Shown here in pieces: positions 14,473-22,155 of a DNA stretch of 64,000 bases; within the stretch, counting starts at the first letter, position 1, and each line of letters starts with the position of its first letter. The notes beneath the pieces were generated by a model that did not search any database, had not been told where the DNA came from, and was given only the letters and a program-made list of their open reading frames with translations. Source of the DNA: a virus; IMG/VR virus record IMGVR_UViG_3300002231_001563, positions 1 through 64,000 of that record. One strand, given 5' to 3'. Made by a program: the position numbers and the translations under genes.

Positions 14473-14587
14473 AAAAATTAGAAAATTAGTATGTAATTCA
14501 ATTCTGGCCGCTGGCTGGACAGCTATAGGAGCAGCGGTGGTAGCTCATTTTCTCTACTATTCTTTATTAGATGTAGAAAAATTATAA
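14459..14587 (+). CDS. very small single-span membrane protein
   Basis: Encodes 42 residues from an ATG inside the end of the preceding gene (overlap 14 bases). A very basic start (MKSRKKIRKLVC) is followed by one hydrophobic helix around SILAAGWTAIGAAVVAHFLY and a short tail. It resembles the other two tiny membrane proteins nearby in design but not in sequence. Unknown function; it may be an inner-membrane accessory or superinfection-exclusion type peptide. Confidence 0.45.
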   Translation: MKSRKKIRKLVCNSILAAGWTAIGAAVVAHFLYYSLLDVEKL

Positions 14588-14619
14588 AATGGGAAATCGC
14601 CGCCATAATTACTAATAGG

Positions 14620-14901
14620 ATGAATTGGTTTTTATATATTGTTAACACAGATTTTCTTGATGATGATGGAGAATTAATAAAGAATGGCGAGGCCGGAGTA
14701 GGCCAGTGTTCGATGGATCCTGGGATTGTCGATGCGCCGTATGGAACAATGTATATAATTTCCGGATTTGAAGTAAAAAAATATTTTAAAAAAAATAAAA
14801 TTGTTAATCTGAGTGCTTATCATGTGAGAAAGGCAATAGAAAATTATTATTTCAGAAAAGACAAGAAAAAACCAGAGCCGGAAGAATTTATTTTTGATTA
14901 G
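14620..14901 (+). CDS. small hypothetical protein
   Basis: Encodes 93 residues with a beta-rich N-terminal half (MNWFLYIVNTDFLDDDGELI, GTMYIISGFEV) and a helical basic second half ending in KKPEPEEFIFD. No recognised domain. AATAGG just before the ATG is a weak ribosome site. It lies in a string of small genes between two promoters, transcribed with clpP, and is followed nine bases later by another tiny membrane protein. Confidence 0.55.
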   Translation: MNWFLYIVNTDFLDDDGELIKNGEAGVGQCSMDPGIVDAPYGTMYIISGFEVKKYFKKNKIVNLSAYHVRKAIENYYFRKDKKKPEPEEFIFD

Positions 14902-14910
14902 GAGAAAAGA

Positions 14911-15090
14911 ATGATACAGTCAATAAAGAATGTCCTATCTGCGATTGGAGAGGGAATAAGGGGATATATTTCTGATCCTATTAAATATTCTTTCATGGTT
15001 TCTTATAAAATTTTATGTATAGGGTTGGGGATATGGATTATTCTATATATCACCTCTTTTGTTTTAAAAATTCTTGGCATCGGCGCCTGA
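14911..15090 (+). CDS. small membrane protein
   Basis: Encodes 59 residues with a GGAG ribosome site ten bases before the ATG. The first half (MIQSIKNVLSAIGEGIRGYI) may be an amphipathic helix. Residues about 31-56 are a strong transmembrane segment (SYKILCIGLGIWIILYITSF). It is the third tiny membrane protein within 1.2 kb. No family is recognised. Confidence 0.55.
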   Translation: MIQSIKNVLSAIGEGIRGYISDPIKYSFMVSYKILCIGLGIWIILYITSFVLKILGIGA

Positions 15091-15091
15091 A

Positions 15092-15352
15092 ATGAAAATC
15101 AAAAAATCCACACGATGTTACTTATCTTCGGTTGGTCATAATAATTTTTTTTATCCTGACTATGAGAATGGTGAGACCGTATTTTTAGAGGAAGAAGAAA
15201 ATCCTGAGCTAAAAATGTGGTTATATGAAAATAAAAAATTGCGGCCTGTCTTGGTTGAGGCTTCCAAATTAGAAAATGTAATAGCTGCGCCGGGAATCAA
15301 GACTGTCGTCTGGATTCGGCCGAAGGATTTAATTAATGACGAAAATAATTAA
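15092..15352 (+). CDS. small hypothetical protein
   Basis: Encodes 86 residues from the ATG at 15092; a TTG 18 bases upstream is less likely. The sequence is soluble and beta-rich, with basic start MKIKKSTRCYLSSVGHN, an acidic patch LEEEENPELKMWL and a final KTVVWIRPKDL. No domain is recognised. It starts one base after the preceding stop, so it is probably translated by coupling. It is followed by a 31-base gap and then the PIN-PhoH gene. Confidence 0.5.
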   Translation: MKIKKSTRCYLSSVGHNNFFYPDYENGETVFLEEEENPELKMWLYENKKLRPVLVEASKLENVIAAPGIKTVVWIRPKDLINDENN

Positions 15353-15383
15353 AATACTTAACCGCCGAACTACTTAAAAATAC

Positions 15384-16715
15384 ATGGCAAGTAAGATTTA
15401 TATAATTGATACGAGCGCCTGTTTGACAGATTTTGCATGCATTAATCATTATGGGCCCCATGATATAATAATTCCAATGAAAGTATTGGAAGAGATAGAC
15501 AAGCACAAAAAGCGCCAAGATTCAGTTGGAGCAAATGCTAGAAGTATTATACGCGAGTTCGACTCCTTGAGAGAGAAGGGTAGCCTTCAGACGGGCGTCT
15601 CTCTTGGTCCCAACCGGGGCACGTTGGTAGTCGCTCATCATATCTCTGATGATCTCCCTTCGGACTTTAATAATGCAGATGCGGATCATATAATTATGAC
15701 TTCCGCTGTCACCGCTGGAAAAAGGTTTCCGGAACGTGACGTGATTTTGGTAAGCCGCGATATAAATATGAGAGTCATGGCAGATTCCATAGGCCTTAAA
15801 TCTGAAGATTACATAGAAAATAAGATTTTATCGGTGCAAAGTGAATTATACGGGGGATATTCCCAAAAGTCAATAGCTGACTCTTTAATAGACAGAGTAT
15901 ATTCGACCGGATGTCTAAACTTGCTAGAAGACAATTCACCCGGATATCCAAATGAATCTATAATGCTGATGTCAGACTTAAATGAAAAAAAGACCGCTTT
16001 ATGTCGAAAAAGAAATAATAAATATTGTCATGTGAATAATGATATAAATAAAAGGGGAGTGTGGGGCCTCAAGCCAAGAAACAAAGAGCAAGTATTTGCC
16101 CTGGATTTGTTGATGGACCCGACACTTCCACTCGTTACACTGGTTGGAAAGGCTGGGTGTGGAAAGACGCTTTTAGCCATCGCCGCCGGCATAGCTCAAA
16201 CTATAAGTGATCCATTCCGTCCAGAACTCGACGCGCCTTATAAAAAGTTGGTAATCTCCCGACCAGTGCAGCCCATGGGTAAAGATATAGGATATCTTCC
16301 CGGAACCATGGAAGAAAAGATGCACCCATGGCTTATGCCTATTCAAGATAATCTTCAATATATTCTTGGAAATGATAAAGCCACCCTAGAAGAGTATATT
16401 GATAAAGGAATTATTGAAATCGAGGCCCTCACCTATATACGGGGCCGCTCTATTTCAAATGCTTATATTATCATTGATGAGGCACAAAATTTATCTCTGC
16501 ATGAAATTAAAACAATATTGACCCGGGTGGGGGAAGGTACAAAAATTGTACTTACAGGTGATGTGGAACAAATAGATAATATATATGTAGACGAAACCTC
16601 CAATGGATTAGTTCATATAGTAGAAAATTTTAAGGAATATGACCTGGCCGGCCACATTACACTCCAAAAGGGCGAGCGCTCTCCTTTAGCCACCCTTTCT
16701 TCTAAAATATTGTAG
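15384..16715 (+). CDS. phoH: PIN domain-PhoH ATPase
   Basis: Encodes 443 residues in two parts. Residues 1-180 are a PIN nuclease domain: YIIDTSACL with Asp9, VLEEIDKHK, NADADHI and VSRDINMRVMAD supply the acidic residues of the active site. Residues about 225-443 are a PhoH P-loop ATPase with Walker A VGKAGCGKTLLA (about 253-264), Walker B AYIIIDEAQNLS (about 360-371) and sensor-like LTGDVEQID. This is the PhoH2/YlaK architecture, seen in bacteria as an RNA-unwinding and cutting protein and common in aquatic phages. It is the last gene before the promoter at 16724. Confidence 0.9.
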   Translation: MASKIYIIDTSACLTDFACINHYGPHDIIIPMKVLEEIDKHKKRQDSVGANARSIIREFDSLREKGSLQTGVSLGPNRGTLVVAHHISDDLPSDFNNADADHIIMTSAVTAGKRFPERDVILVSRDINMRVMADSIGLKSEDYIENKILSVQSELYGGYSQKSIADSLIDRVYSTGCLNLLEDNSPGYPNESIMLMSDLNEKKTALCRKRNNKYCHVNNDINKRGVWGLKPRNKEQVFALDLLMDPTLPLVTLVGKAGCGKTLLAIAAGIAQTISDPFRPELDAPYKKLVISRPVQPMGKDIGYLPGTMEEKMHPWLMPIQDNLQYILGNDKATLEEYIDKGIIEIEALTYIRGRSISNAYIIIDEAQNLSLHEIKTILTRVGEGTKIVLTGDVEQIDNIYVDETSNGLVHIVENFKEYDLAGHITLQKGERSPLATLSSKIL

Positions 16716-16723
16716 TTTTTTCC

Positions 16724-16752
16724 TTGACAATCAGAAGATAATGGGTTATAAT
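16724..16752 (+). promoter_or_regulatory. consensus sigma70-type promoter
   Basis: TTGACA at 16724-16729, a 17-base spacer and TATAAT at 16747-16752. It sits in the short gap after phoH, preceded by TTTTTTCC as at the promoter at 10904. It decides the start of the next gene, because an in-frame ATG at 16741 would lie upstream of the transcription start. Confidence 0.88.
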
Positions 16753-16776
16753 AATGGTATTGCATGGGAGAGATAT

Positions 16777-17025
16777 ATGCACACAGAAGATGAATTAAAA
16801 AATGGTATTTTAAATCGAATTGTCATAACCGACAAATCACCGCTAAAAGAGATTATCGTGGAATATGTGGGAGAAAAGCTAAGTCCGGATAACGACGAAG
16901 TTAATTTGTCAATGATTATAGATATATTAGCAGCAGAATTTCCAGATTTGATATTAGCCATTGCAGAAGAAAATTATTTGAGAGGATATGAACAGGGCCT
17001 AGGCGATGGAGAAAACTTAAAATGA
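16777..17025 (+). CDS. small acidic helical protein
   Basis: Encodes 82 residues. The ATG at 16777 is chosen over the in-frame ATG at 16741 because the latter lies inside the promoter and the former has GGGAG six bases upstream. The sequence is acidic and helical (NEVNLSM-like IIDILAAEFPDLILAIAEEN) and ends in YLRGYEQGLGDGENLK. No family is recognised. It is the first gene of an immediate-early-type unit and is followed 21 bases later by a metallopeptidase. Confidence 0.6.
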   Translation: MHTEDELKNGILNRIVITDKSPLKEIIVEYVGEKLSPDNDEVNLSMIIDILAAEFPDLILAIAEENYLRGYEQGLGDGENLK

Positions 17026-17046
17026 TATTCAAGTATGGAGATTCTA

Positions 17047-17742
17047 ATGACTAATTATAAAGTAGGATATCTGCAAGAATCCCTGCAGAGGTCAAAATCT
17101 CAACAAAAAGAATATCATATGGTAAATAATATCCAACTTTATATTAAAGATCCTGTTTCCGAAGAAATCGATATTAAGCAAGTACTTGATTATGTAGTCT
17201 CGTCGGTTCCAGTCCACCTGATGAAGGAGGTGGATTCTATATTTATTGGAATGTTTGAGGAATTCCAAAAAAAGAGCACCAACGCTATGTATAAGGATGG
17301 TGCTATTTATGTCTCCAATGAACAAGACGATCATATGGACATGGTGGATGATATTGTTCATGAAATTGCGCATTCTCTTGAAAATCCGCATGGTTATATT
17401 TTATATGCGGACGGTAAATTGGAAGCTGAATTTATGGCAAAAAGACATAAATTATATGATATTTTGAAAGCAGAGAATTTAGATCCCGATAAATCTTTAT
17501 TTTTAAATCCCGACTATACCATAGAGTTGGATAAATATTTATATGAAGAGGTTGGATACGATAGATTAAATTTCATAGTGTCATCATATGGTTTGTTTAC
17601 ATCGGCTTATTCTGCTACAGCATTGAGGGAATATTTTGCTAATGGATTTGAATATTATTTTTTAGATAACGAATCTGAATTGAGAGAGGTCTGTCCGGAA
17701 TTATATAAAAAAATAGAGGAATTACATCATTATGAAGATTGA
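17047..17742 (+). CDS. HExxH zinc metallopeptidase, lethal-factor-like (ATLF-type) fold
   Basis: Encodes 231 residues from the ATG at 17047, which has GGAG six bases upstream; the ATG at 17035 has none. DDIVHEIAHSLE (about 109-120) is the HExxH zinc site. A distal ALREYFANGFEYYF (about 195-208) carries the Glu that would be the third ligand, the arrangement of gluzincins of the anthrax lethal factor type (ATLF). The family cleaves proteins or peptides; the target here is unknown. It lies in an early-type unit, so a host-directed protease is plausible. The next gene begins inside its last 11 bases. Confidence 0.75.
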   Translation: MTNYKVGYLQESLQRSKSQQKEYHMVNNIQLYIKDPVSEEIDIKQVLDYVVSSVPVHLMKEVDSIFIGMFEEFQKKSTNAMYKDGAIYVSNEQDDHMDMVDDIVHEIAHSLENPHGYILYADGKLEAEFMAKRHKLYDILKAENLDPDKSLFLNPDYTIELDKYLYEEVGYDRLNFIVSSYGLFTSAYSATALREYFANGFEYYFLDNESELREVCPELYKKIEELHHYED

Positions 17743-18076
17743 TATTATTGAAGGTGAAAATAAAATAAGAGTGATAGCCACTGCTCAGTCGATCCACCGT
17801 AGAAAATATAACGTAAAGGAAAAGATAAAGACCGAAGATATTCTTCAGCACCTCTCTCAAACGGGAGTGAAGGTGGGAAAATGTATTCATAATGGGGGCC
17901 ACGCCACCAATATGACAGACGCAGAGTCACTCACAGCTGAATGGATTTTCTTAAAACCTAGGGAGATAAAAAAAACAAATTCCCCACGATCCACCTCTTC
18001 TTCTAGGAAAAAATCACAAAAATCCAAAAAAACACTTGACAAAACTACACAACGTGTTATAATAGATAAAGAATAA
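17732..18076 (+). CDS. small basic protein of unknown function
   Basis: Encodes 114 residues. Residues 1-80 are a small alpha/beta region (MKIDIIEGENKIRVIATAQS, TEDILQHLSQTGVKVGKC, TAEWIFLKP). The remainder is a disordered Ser/Lys-rich tail (SSSRKKSQKSKK). The final codons also encode the -35 and -10 boxes of the promoter at 18036. No family is recognised. Its start overlaps the metallopeptidase gene, so the two are probably co-expressed. Confidence 0.55.
   Translation: MKIDIIEGENKIRVIATAQSIHRRKYNVKEKIKTEDILQHLSQTGVKVGKCIHNGGHATNMTDAESLTAEWIFLKPREIKKTNSPRSTSSSRKKSQKSKKTLDKTTQRVIIDKE
18036..18063 (+). promoter_or_regulatory. consensus sigma70-type promoter before the nuclease and glycan operon
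   Basis: TTGACA at 18036-18041, a 16-base spacer and TATAAT at 18058-18063, overlapping the last codons of the previous gene. No gap larger than about 15 bases occurs downstream until 30923, so this promoter could drive the nuclease gene and the whole glycan operon. Confidence 0.85.
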
Positions 18077-18101
18077 AATATTATAGCGCCCCGAGGTGTA
18101 A

Positions 18102-18863
18102 GTGGCTCATATATCATTTTCCGAATTGAAAAATTGGAATTTTTGTCCTTTCTATCATAAACTAACTTATATTGATAAATTAAAAGGTTTTCGTGGCAAT
18201 GAATACACGGCATTTGGTACTGCTATTCATGATGTATGCGAGAAAAAACTCCTTCAAGAATCATTCGACCCGGAGGAATATTTCATTAAGAGATTTGAGG
18301 AATGTTTAGCAGAATTAGATGACGACATTGAGTTTCGGGAAGATCCTGAAAAGATGGCCATCCAGGCCATGGGGATATTGCCAGAGATAAATTCATCGGT
18401 CAAAGATTATTTTTCCGCAGGCTATGAGGTAGTCTCTACAGAAGAGGCTTTAATGGAGCCAATCGACGGCGAGGAGTATAACTTTAAGGGTTATATCGAC
18501 CTCGTAATTAAAACTCCTGATGGAAAATATCATATTATTGATTGGAAATCTTGCTCATGGGGATGGGATATGCGACGTCGATCAGACCCCATGGTTACTT
18601 ATCAGCTAACATTATATAAAAAATTCTTCGCCCAGAAACACGGGATTGATTTAAAAAATATTGAAACACACTTTGCCCTATTAAAACGAACGGCGAAAAA
18701 AGATCGTGTTGAATTTTTCAGAGTTACCAGCGGGAATAAAAAAATGGACAATGCCTTTAGTCTCTTGAAAAAGGCGTTATTTAATATAAAACAAAAGAAT
18801 TATATAAAGGACAGGCGCTCTTGTGCAAAATGTGAATTTTGTCGATCAGATCACTGTCCGTAG
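18102..18863 (+). CDS. PD-(D/E)XK nuclease with cysteine cluster (Cas4/RecB-like)
   Basis: Encodes 253 residues from a GTG with GAGG five bases upstream. The motifs of the RecB/Cas4 nuclease family are in order: N-terminal SFSELKNWNFCPF, GTAIHDVCE, GYIDLV with Asp133, IIDWKS with Asp147 and Lys149, and QLTLYKKFF. One Cys near the N-terminus and a C-terminal CxxCxxCx4C (SCAKCEFCRSDHC) could hold an iron-sulfur cluster as in Cas4 and AddB. The expected activity is DNA end trimming or exonuclease action in phage recombination. No other CRISPR genes are present. It stands first behind the promoter at 18036, ahead of the glycan genes. Confidence 0.85.
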   Translation: MAHISFSELKNWNFCPFYHKLTYIDKLKGFRGNEYTAFGTAIHDVCEKKLLQESFDPEEYFIKRFEECLAELDDDIEFREDPEKMAIQAMGILPEINSSVKDYFSAGYEVVSTEEALMEPIDGEEYNFKGYIDLVIKTPDGKYHIIDWKSCSWGWDMRRRSDPMVTYQLTLYKKFFAQKHGIDLKNIETHFALLKRTAKKDRVEFFRVTSGNKKMDNAFSLLKKALFNIKQKNYIKDRRSCAKCEFCRSDHCP

Positions 18864-18871
18864 GAGAAATA

Positions 18872-20134
18872 ATGACAACAGAAAAGAAAAAGATCCTAGT
18901 TATCTCGGATCATCCTCTGGCGCCTTCGGGCGTCGGCACCCAAACTAAGTATGTAATTGAGGCGCTTCTCAGAACCGGTCGCTATAAGGTGGTATGCCTA
19001 GGCGGAGCAATGCAGCATAAGGACTATACCCCTCAGAATGTGGATGGCTGGGATGATGATTGGGTAATTTATCCAGTCAAGGGATATGGAACTCCGGAGA
19101 TGGTTCGATCAGCAATTTTTAATGAGAAGCCTGATATGTTATGGTTTATGACAGATCCCAGATTCTATGAGTGGCTGTGGTCTATTGAGAATGAGATTCG
19201 TGTCCATGTGCCGATGATTTATTATCATGTATGGGATAATTATCCCTATCCCCATTATAATAAAAAATATTATGAATCTACAGATGTAATTGCATCTATC
19301 TCTAAAGTAACACACGATATTGTTAATAATGTGGCTCCAAATGTGGAAAATCATTACGTTCCCCATGCAGTAGATACGCATATTTTTAAACCTCTTCCTC
19401 CTCAAGAGATTGAGGCTCAACGATCTCAACAATTTGGAACAGGGGATGATCGAGTAACTTTTTTCTGGAACAACAGAAACGCGCGTAGAAAACTTTCTGG
19501 ATCTCTTATTTTCTGGTTTAATGAATTTGCCGAAGAAGTAGGCCCCGAGAACGTTCGACTCATCATGCATACCGACCCTAAGGATCCTCACGGGCAAGAT
19601 TTAAACCTTATTATTAAATCTCTCAATGCGGACGATGGCCGAATTTTATTATCCACAGAAAAGGTTCCACCCGGAATCCTAGCGGCCTTATATAATATTG
19701 TAGATTGCACAATTAATATTTCTGATGCTGAAGGTTTTGGATTGGGTACCCTCGAATCACTTTCTTGTGGAACTCCAATCATCGTAAATATGACGGGAGG
19801 ACTTCAAGAACAAGTCACAAATGGGAAATATACTTTTGGAGTAGCTATTGAGCCAGCCTCTAAAGCAATCATAGGCTCCCAACAGGTTCCCTTTATTTAC
19901 GAAGATAGAGTATCTAAAGAGGACTTTATTGCTGCACTCAAAGAAATCTACAACATGACTCCAGATCATCGCCGAACACTTGGCCAACTTGGAAGAACAC
20001 ATGTTATTGAAAATTACAACTTTGAAAATTATAAAAAAGAATGGATAAAACTTATTGACAGCGTGGTAGAAAATCATGGGTCATGGGAAACGAGAAAAGG
20101 TTATCAGCCTTGGGAACTTAGGGAGATCGCGTGA
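18872..20134 (+). CDS. glycosyltransferase, GT-B fold (GT4-like)
   Basis: Encodes 420 residues from the ATG at 18872, which has AGGAGA in front. The N-terminal Rossmann half starts KKILVISDHPLAPSGVGTQT and ends near SKVTHDIV..YVPHAVDTHIF, the usual linker. The C-terminal half contains INISDAEGFGLGTLESLSCG (about 285-304), the GT4 donor-binding signature with the E-x7-E pair, and TPIIVNMTGGLQEQV. It transfers a sugar from a nucleotide-sugar donor to an unknown acceptor, probably in the cytoplasm. It opens the glycan operon, and its stop overlaps the next GTG. Confidence 0.88.
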   Translation: MTTEKKKILVISDHPLAPSGVGTQTKYVIEALLRTGRYKVVCLGGAMQHKDYTPQNVDGWDDDWVIYPVKGYGTPEMVRSAIFNEKPDMLWFMTDPRFYEWLWSIENEIRVHVPMIYYHVWDNYPYPHYNKKYYESTDVIASISKVTHDIVNNVAPNVENHYVPHAVDTHIFKPLPPQEIEAQRSQQFGTGDDRVTFFWNNRNARRKLSGSLIFWFNEFAEEVGPENVRLIMHTDPKDPHGQDLNLIIKSLNADDGRILLSTEKVPPGILAALYNIVDCTINISDAEGFGLGTLESLSCGTPIIVNMTGGLQEQVTNGKYTFGVAIEPASKAIIGSQQVPFIYEDRVSKEDFIAALKEIYNMTPDHRRTLGQLGRTHVIENYNFENYKKEWIKLIDSVVENHGSWETRKGYQPWELREIA

Positions 20135-22155
20135 AACAGAAAATTTTAGTAAAAGGGCCTGTCCTTTCTCAATCAGGATATGGCGAGCAGGCGCGCTTAG
20201 CACTCCGAGCACTTCGAAGTAGGGAGGATATTTTCGATATCTATATTATCCCCACTACGTGGGGCCAGACGGGTTGGATCAGCCTCCCAAATGAAGAACG
20301 AGGCTGGATTGACCGAAGAATTGCACAAACTCATCTCTTTTCGCAACAACAAGGTCAATTCGACATATCCCTTCAGGTTACAATCCCTAATGAATGGGAG
20401 CGCCTCGCACCCGTAAATATCGGCTATACAGCGGGCATCGAGACAACAAAGGTGGCACCAGGCTGGCTAGAAAAAGTAAATGCAATGGATCGCGTCATTG
20501 TAGTTTCCAATCACTCTAAAGAGGTATTTGAGAATAGCGCCTATCACGCCCAGCATCCTGTCACTGGTCAAATGGTCGCCCTTACCTGTACCACTCCGAT
20601 TGATGTAGTTAATTATCCAGTAAGAGTCACAGAGAAGAAGAAATTAACTTTAGATTTAAAACATGATTTTAATTATCTTGCGATTTCACAATGGGGCCCT
20701 AGAAAAAACTTCGATAACTTAATCAATTGGTTTGTGGAGGAAAATTTTGACCAAGAAGTGGGGTTGGTGCTTAAAACTTCAATTAAAAACAATTGTATTA
20801 TCGACCGCGAATACACTGAGGAAAAGCTAAAAAGTATCCTCTCCTCCCATGAAGATTGCAAATGTAAAGTTTATTTATTGCACGGAGACCTCACAGAAGA
20901 AGAGATGAATGGCCTTTATCAGCATCCTAAAATTAAGGTGCTTATTTCGACTACACATGGTGAGGGATATGGGCTACCATTATTTGAGGCTGCATATAAT
21001 GGTCTCCCTGTGGTGGTTCCCGGCTGGTCCGGCCAGCGCGATTTTCTCTATGTAAAAGACAAGAAAGGAAAGAGCAAGCCTCTTTTTGCATCAGTGGAAT
21101 ATGACTTAAAAAATATCCAGAAAGAGGCCGTTTGGCCTGGGGTACTACAAGAAGATTCTCAATGGGCATTTCCTCGGGAGGCAAGCTTCAAACGTCGCCT
21201 GCGCGAGGTGAGAACCGAATATTCTCGCTTCAAGCGAAATGCTACGCGATTAAAAAAATCATTAATTGAAAATTTTACAGAGGAGAAAATTTATAGCGAT
21301 TTTGTGACAAGCGTGGCGCCTTCGCTCACACAAGAGAACAGGACAATTCAAGAAATTCACCAACAATCACAAACAATTGAAGACATAAAAGAAAGAGTCT
21401 CATACCTCAAGAAATCCCTGGGCGCAGTCCATTCTCAATCAGAAAAAATTGAGATTCTTAAAGACTCTTTTAAGGGTAAAAAGTGTTATGTCCTGTCGTG
21501 TGGTCCTACTCTGACAGATCACGACGAGGTAAAACTTAAATCTTTACTAAAAGATAATCTTGTAATCGCAGTTAAACAAGCATATGATCTATTCGGCGAA
21601 CATGTGGATTTTCACGCCTATAATTGTGCTAATTTTAAAGAATATGATTATTCGGCAAACAGCCCTATTACAGTAGAGGCCTCAACTTCTCCTTGGCATT
21701 TGGGTCCGTGTGATTTAAAGTTTCTAATTCGCGAAAGGAATTTTAATAATTCCATCTCGCAGACTCACGATTTCGATTCGTGGACCTACGATAACCAAAT
21801 CAATACACGCCCTTATGGTCCTGGAATTATGTATGAGTCGGTATTTTATTTAGCTCATCATCTCGGGGTATCCGAAATCATAACGATTGGGTGGGATAAT
21901 AAATTAACAAATTCTGATCCATCCAAAACACATTTCTATGATAAAGAAGGATCTATTTATGATGAGGCAGACTTCATCCAACAGAACAAGGTGGCAGACA
22001 ATCCAGCTGCAGTGAATACTCTCGAACACGAGGCGAAAATTACGACCGCCGCCATCGCGAATTGGGCTAGTTGGCTTAGCAAAGAGGGGATAATTTTGAA
22101 AATTGTTTCTTCGATCAATCCAGCCCCTAAAACAATTGAAAGGGTAGAATTATAA
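20131..22155 (+). CDS. glycosyltransferase fused to a Maf/DUF115-like domain
   Basis: Encodes 674 residues from a GTG overlapping the previous stop. Residues about 1-390 are a GT-B glycosyltransferase: GPVLSQSGYGEQARLALRAL, GYTAGIETTKVAP, WGPRKNFDNLI and STTHGEGYGLPLFEAAYNG. A helical linker (about 395-445) leads to a second domain (about 448-674) beginning KKCYVLSCGPTLTDHD and containing YGPGIMYESVFYLAHHLGVS then EIITIGWDN. That pattern resembles DUF115/Maf proteins and GT42 sialyltransferases. Maf proteins transfer pseudaminic or legionaminic acid to flagellins, which fits the nonulosonate genes downstream. A two-step glycan-building enzyme is the likely role. The domain assignment is by motif and gene context. 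Confidence 0.75.
   Translation: MKQKILVKGPVLSQSGYGEQARLALRALRSREDIFDIYIIPTTWGQTGWISLPNEERGWIDRRIAQTHLFSQQQGQFDISLQVTIPNEWERLAPVNIGYTAGIETTKVAPGWLEKVNAMDRVIVVSNHSKEVFENSAYHAQHPVTGQMVALTCTTPIDVVNYPVRVTEKKKLTLDLKHDFNYLAISQWGPRKNFDNLINWFVEENFDQEVGLVLKTSIKNNCIIDREYTEEKLKSILSSHEDCKCKVYLLHGDLTEEEMNGLYQHPKIKVLISTTHGEGYGLPLFEAAYNGLPVVVPGWSGQRDFLYVKDKKGKSKPLFASVEYDLKNIQKEAVWPGVLQEDSQWAFPREASFKRRLREVRTEYSRFKRNATRLKKSLIENFTEEKIYSDFVTSVAPSLTQENRTIQEIHQQSQTIEDIKERVSYLKKSLGAVHSQSEKIEILKDSFKGKKCYVLSCGPTLTDHDEVKLKSLLKDNLVIAVKQAYDLFGEHVDFHAYNCANFKEYDYSANSPITVEASTSPWHLGPCDLKFLIRERNFNNSISQTHDFDSWTYDNQINTRPYGPGIMYESVFYLAHHLGVSEIITIGWDNKLTNSDPSKTHFYDKEGSIYDEADFIQQNKVADNPAAVNTLEHEAKITTAAIANWASWLSKEGIILKIVSSINPAPKTIERVEL

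Noticed and set aside
15423-15452. TTGACA inside the PhoH gene as a promoter
   Set aside because: There is no acceptable -10 box at 16-18 bases spacing.
16741-16776. ATG at 16741 as start of the gene after phoH
   Set aside because: It lies in the spacer of a consensus promoter, upstream of the transcription start. The ATG at 16777 has GGGAG at ideal distance.
18102-18863. Nuclease gene as part of a CRISPR or restriction system
   Set aside because: It stands alone with no cas1/cas2, methylase or repeat array. Phage recombination nucleases of this type are common.
19139-19597. 152-codon antisense ORF in the first glycosyltransferase gene
   Set aside because: The sense frame carries clear GT-B motifs, and the antisense product has no recognisable pattern.
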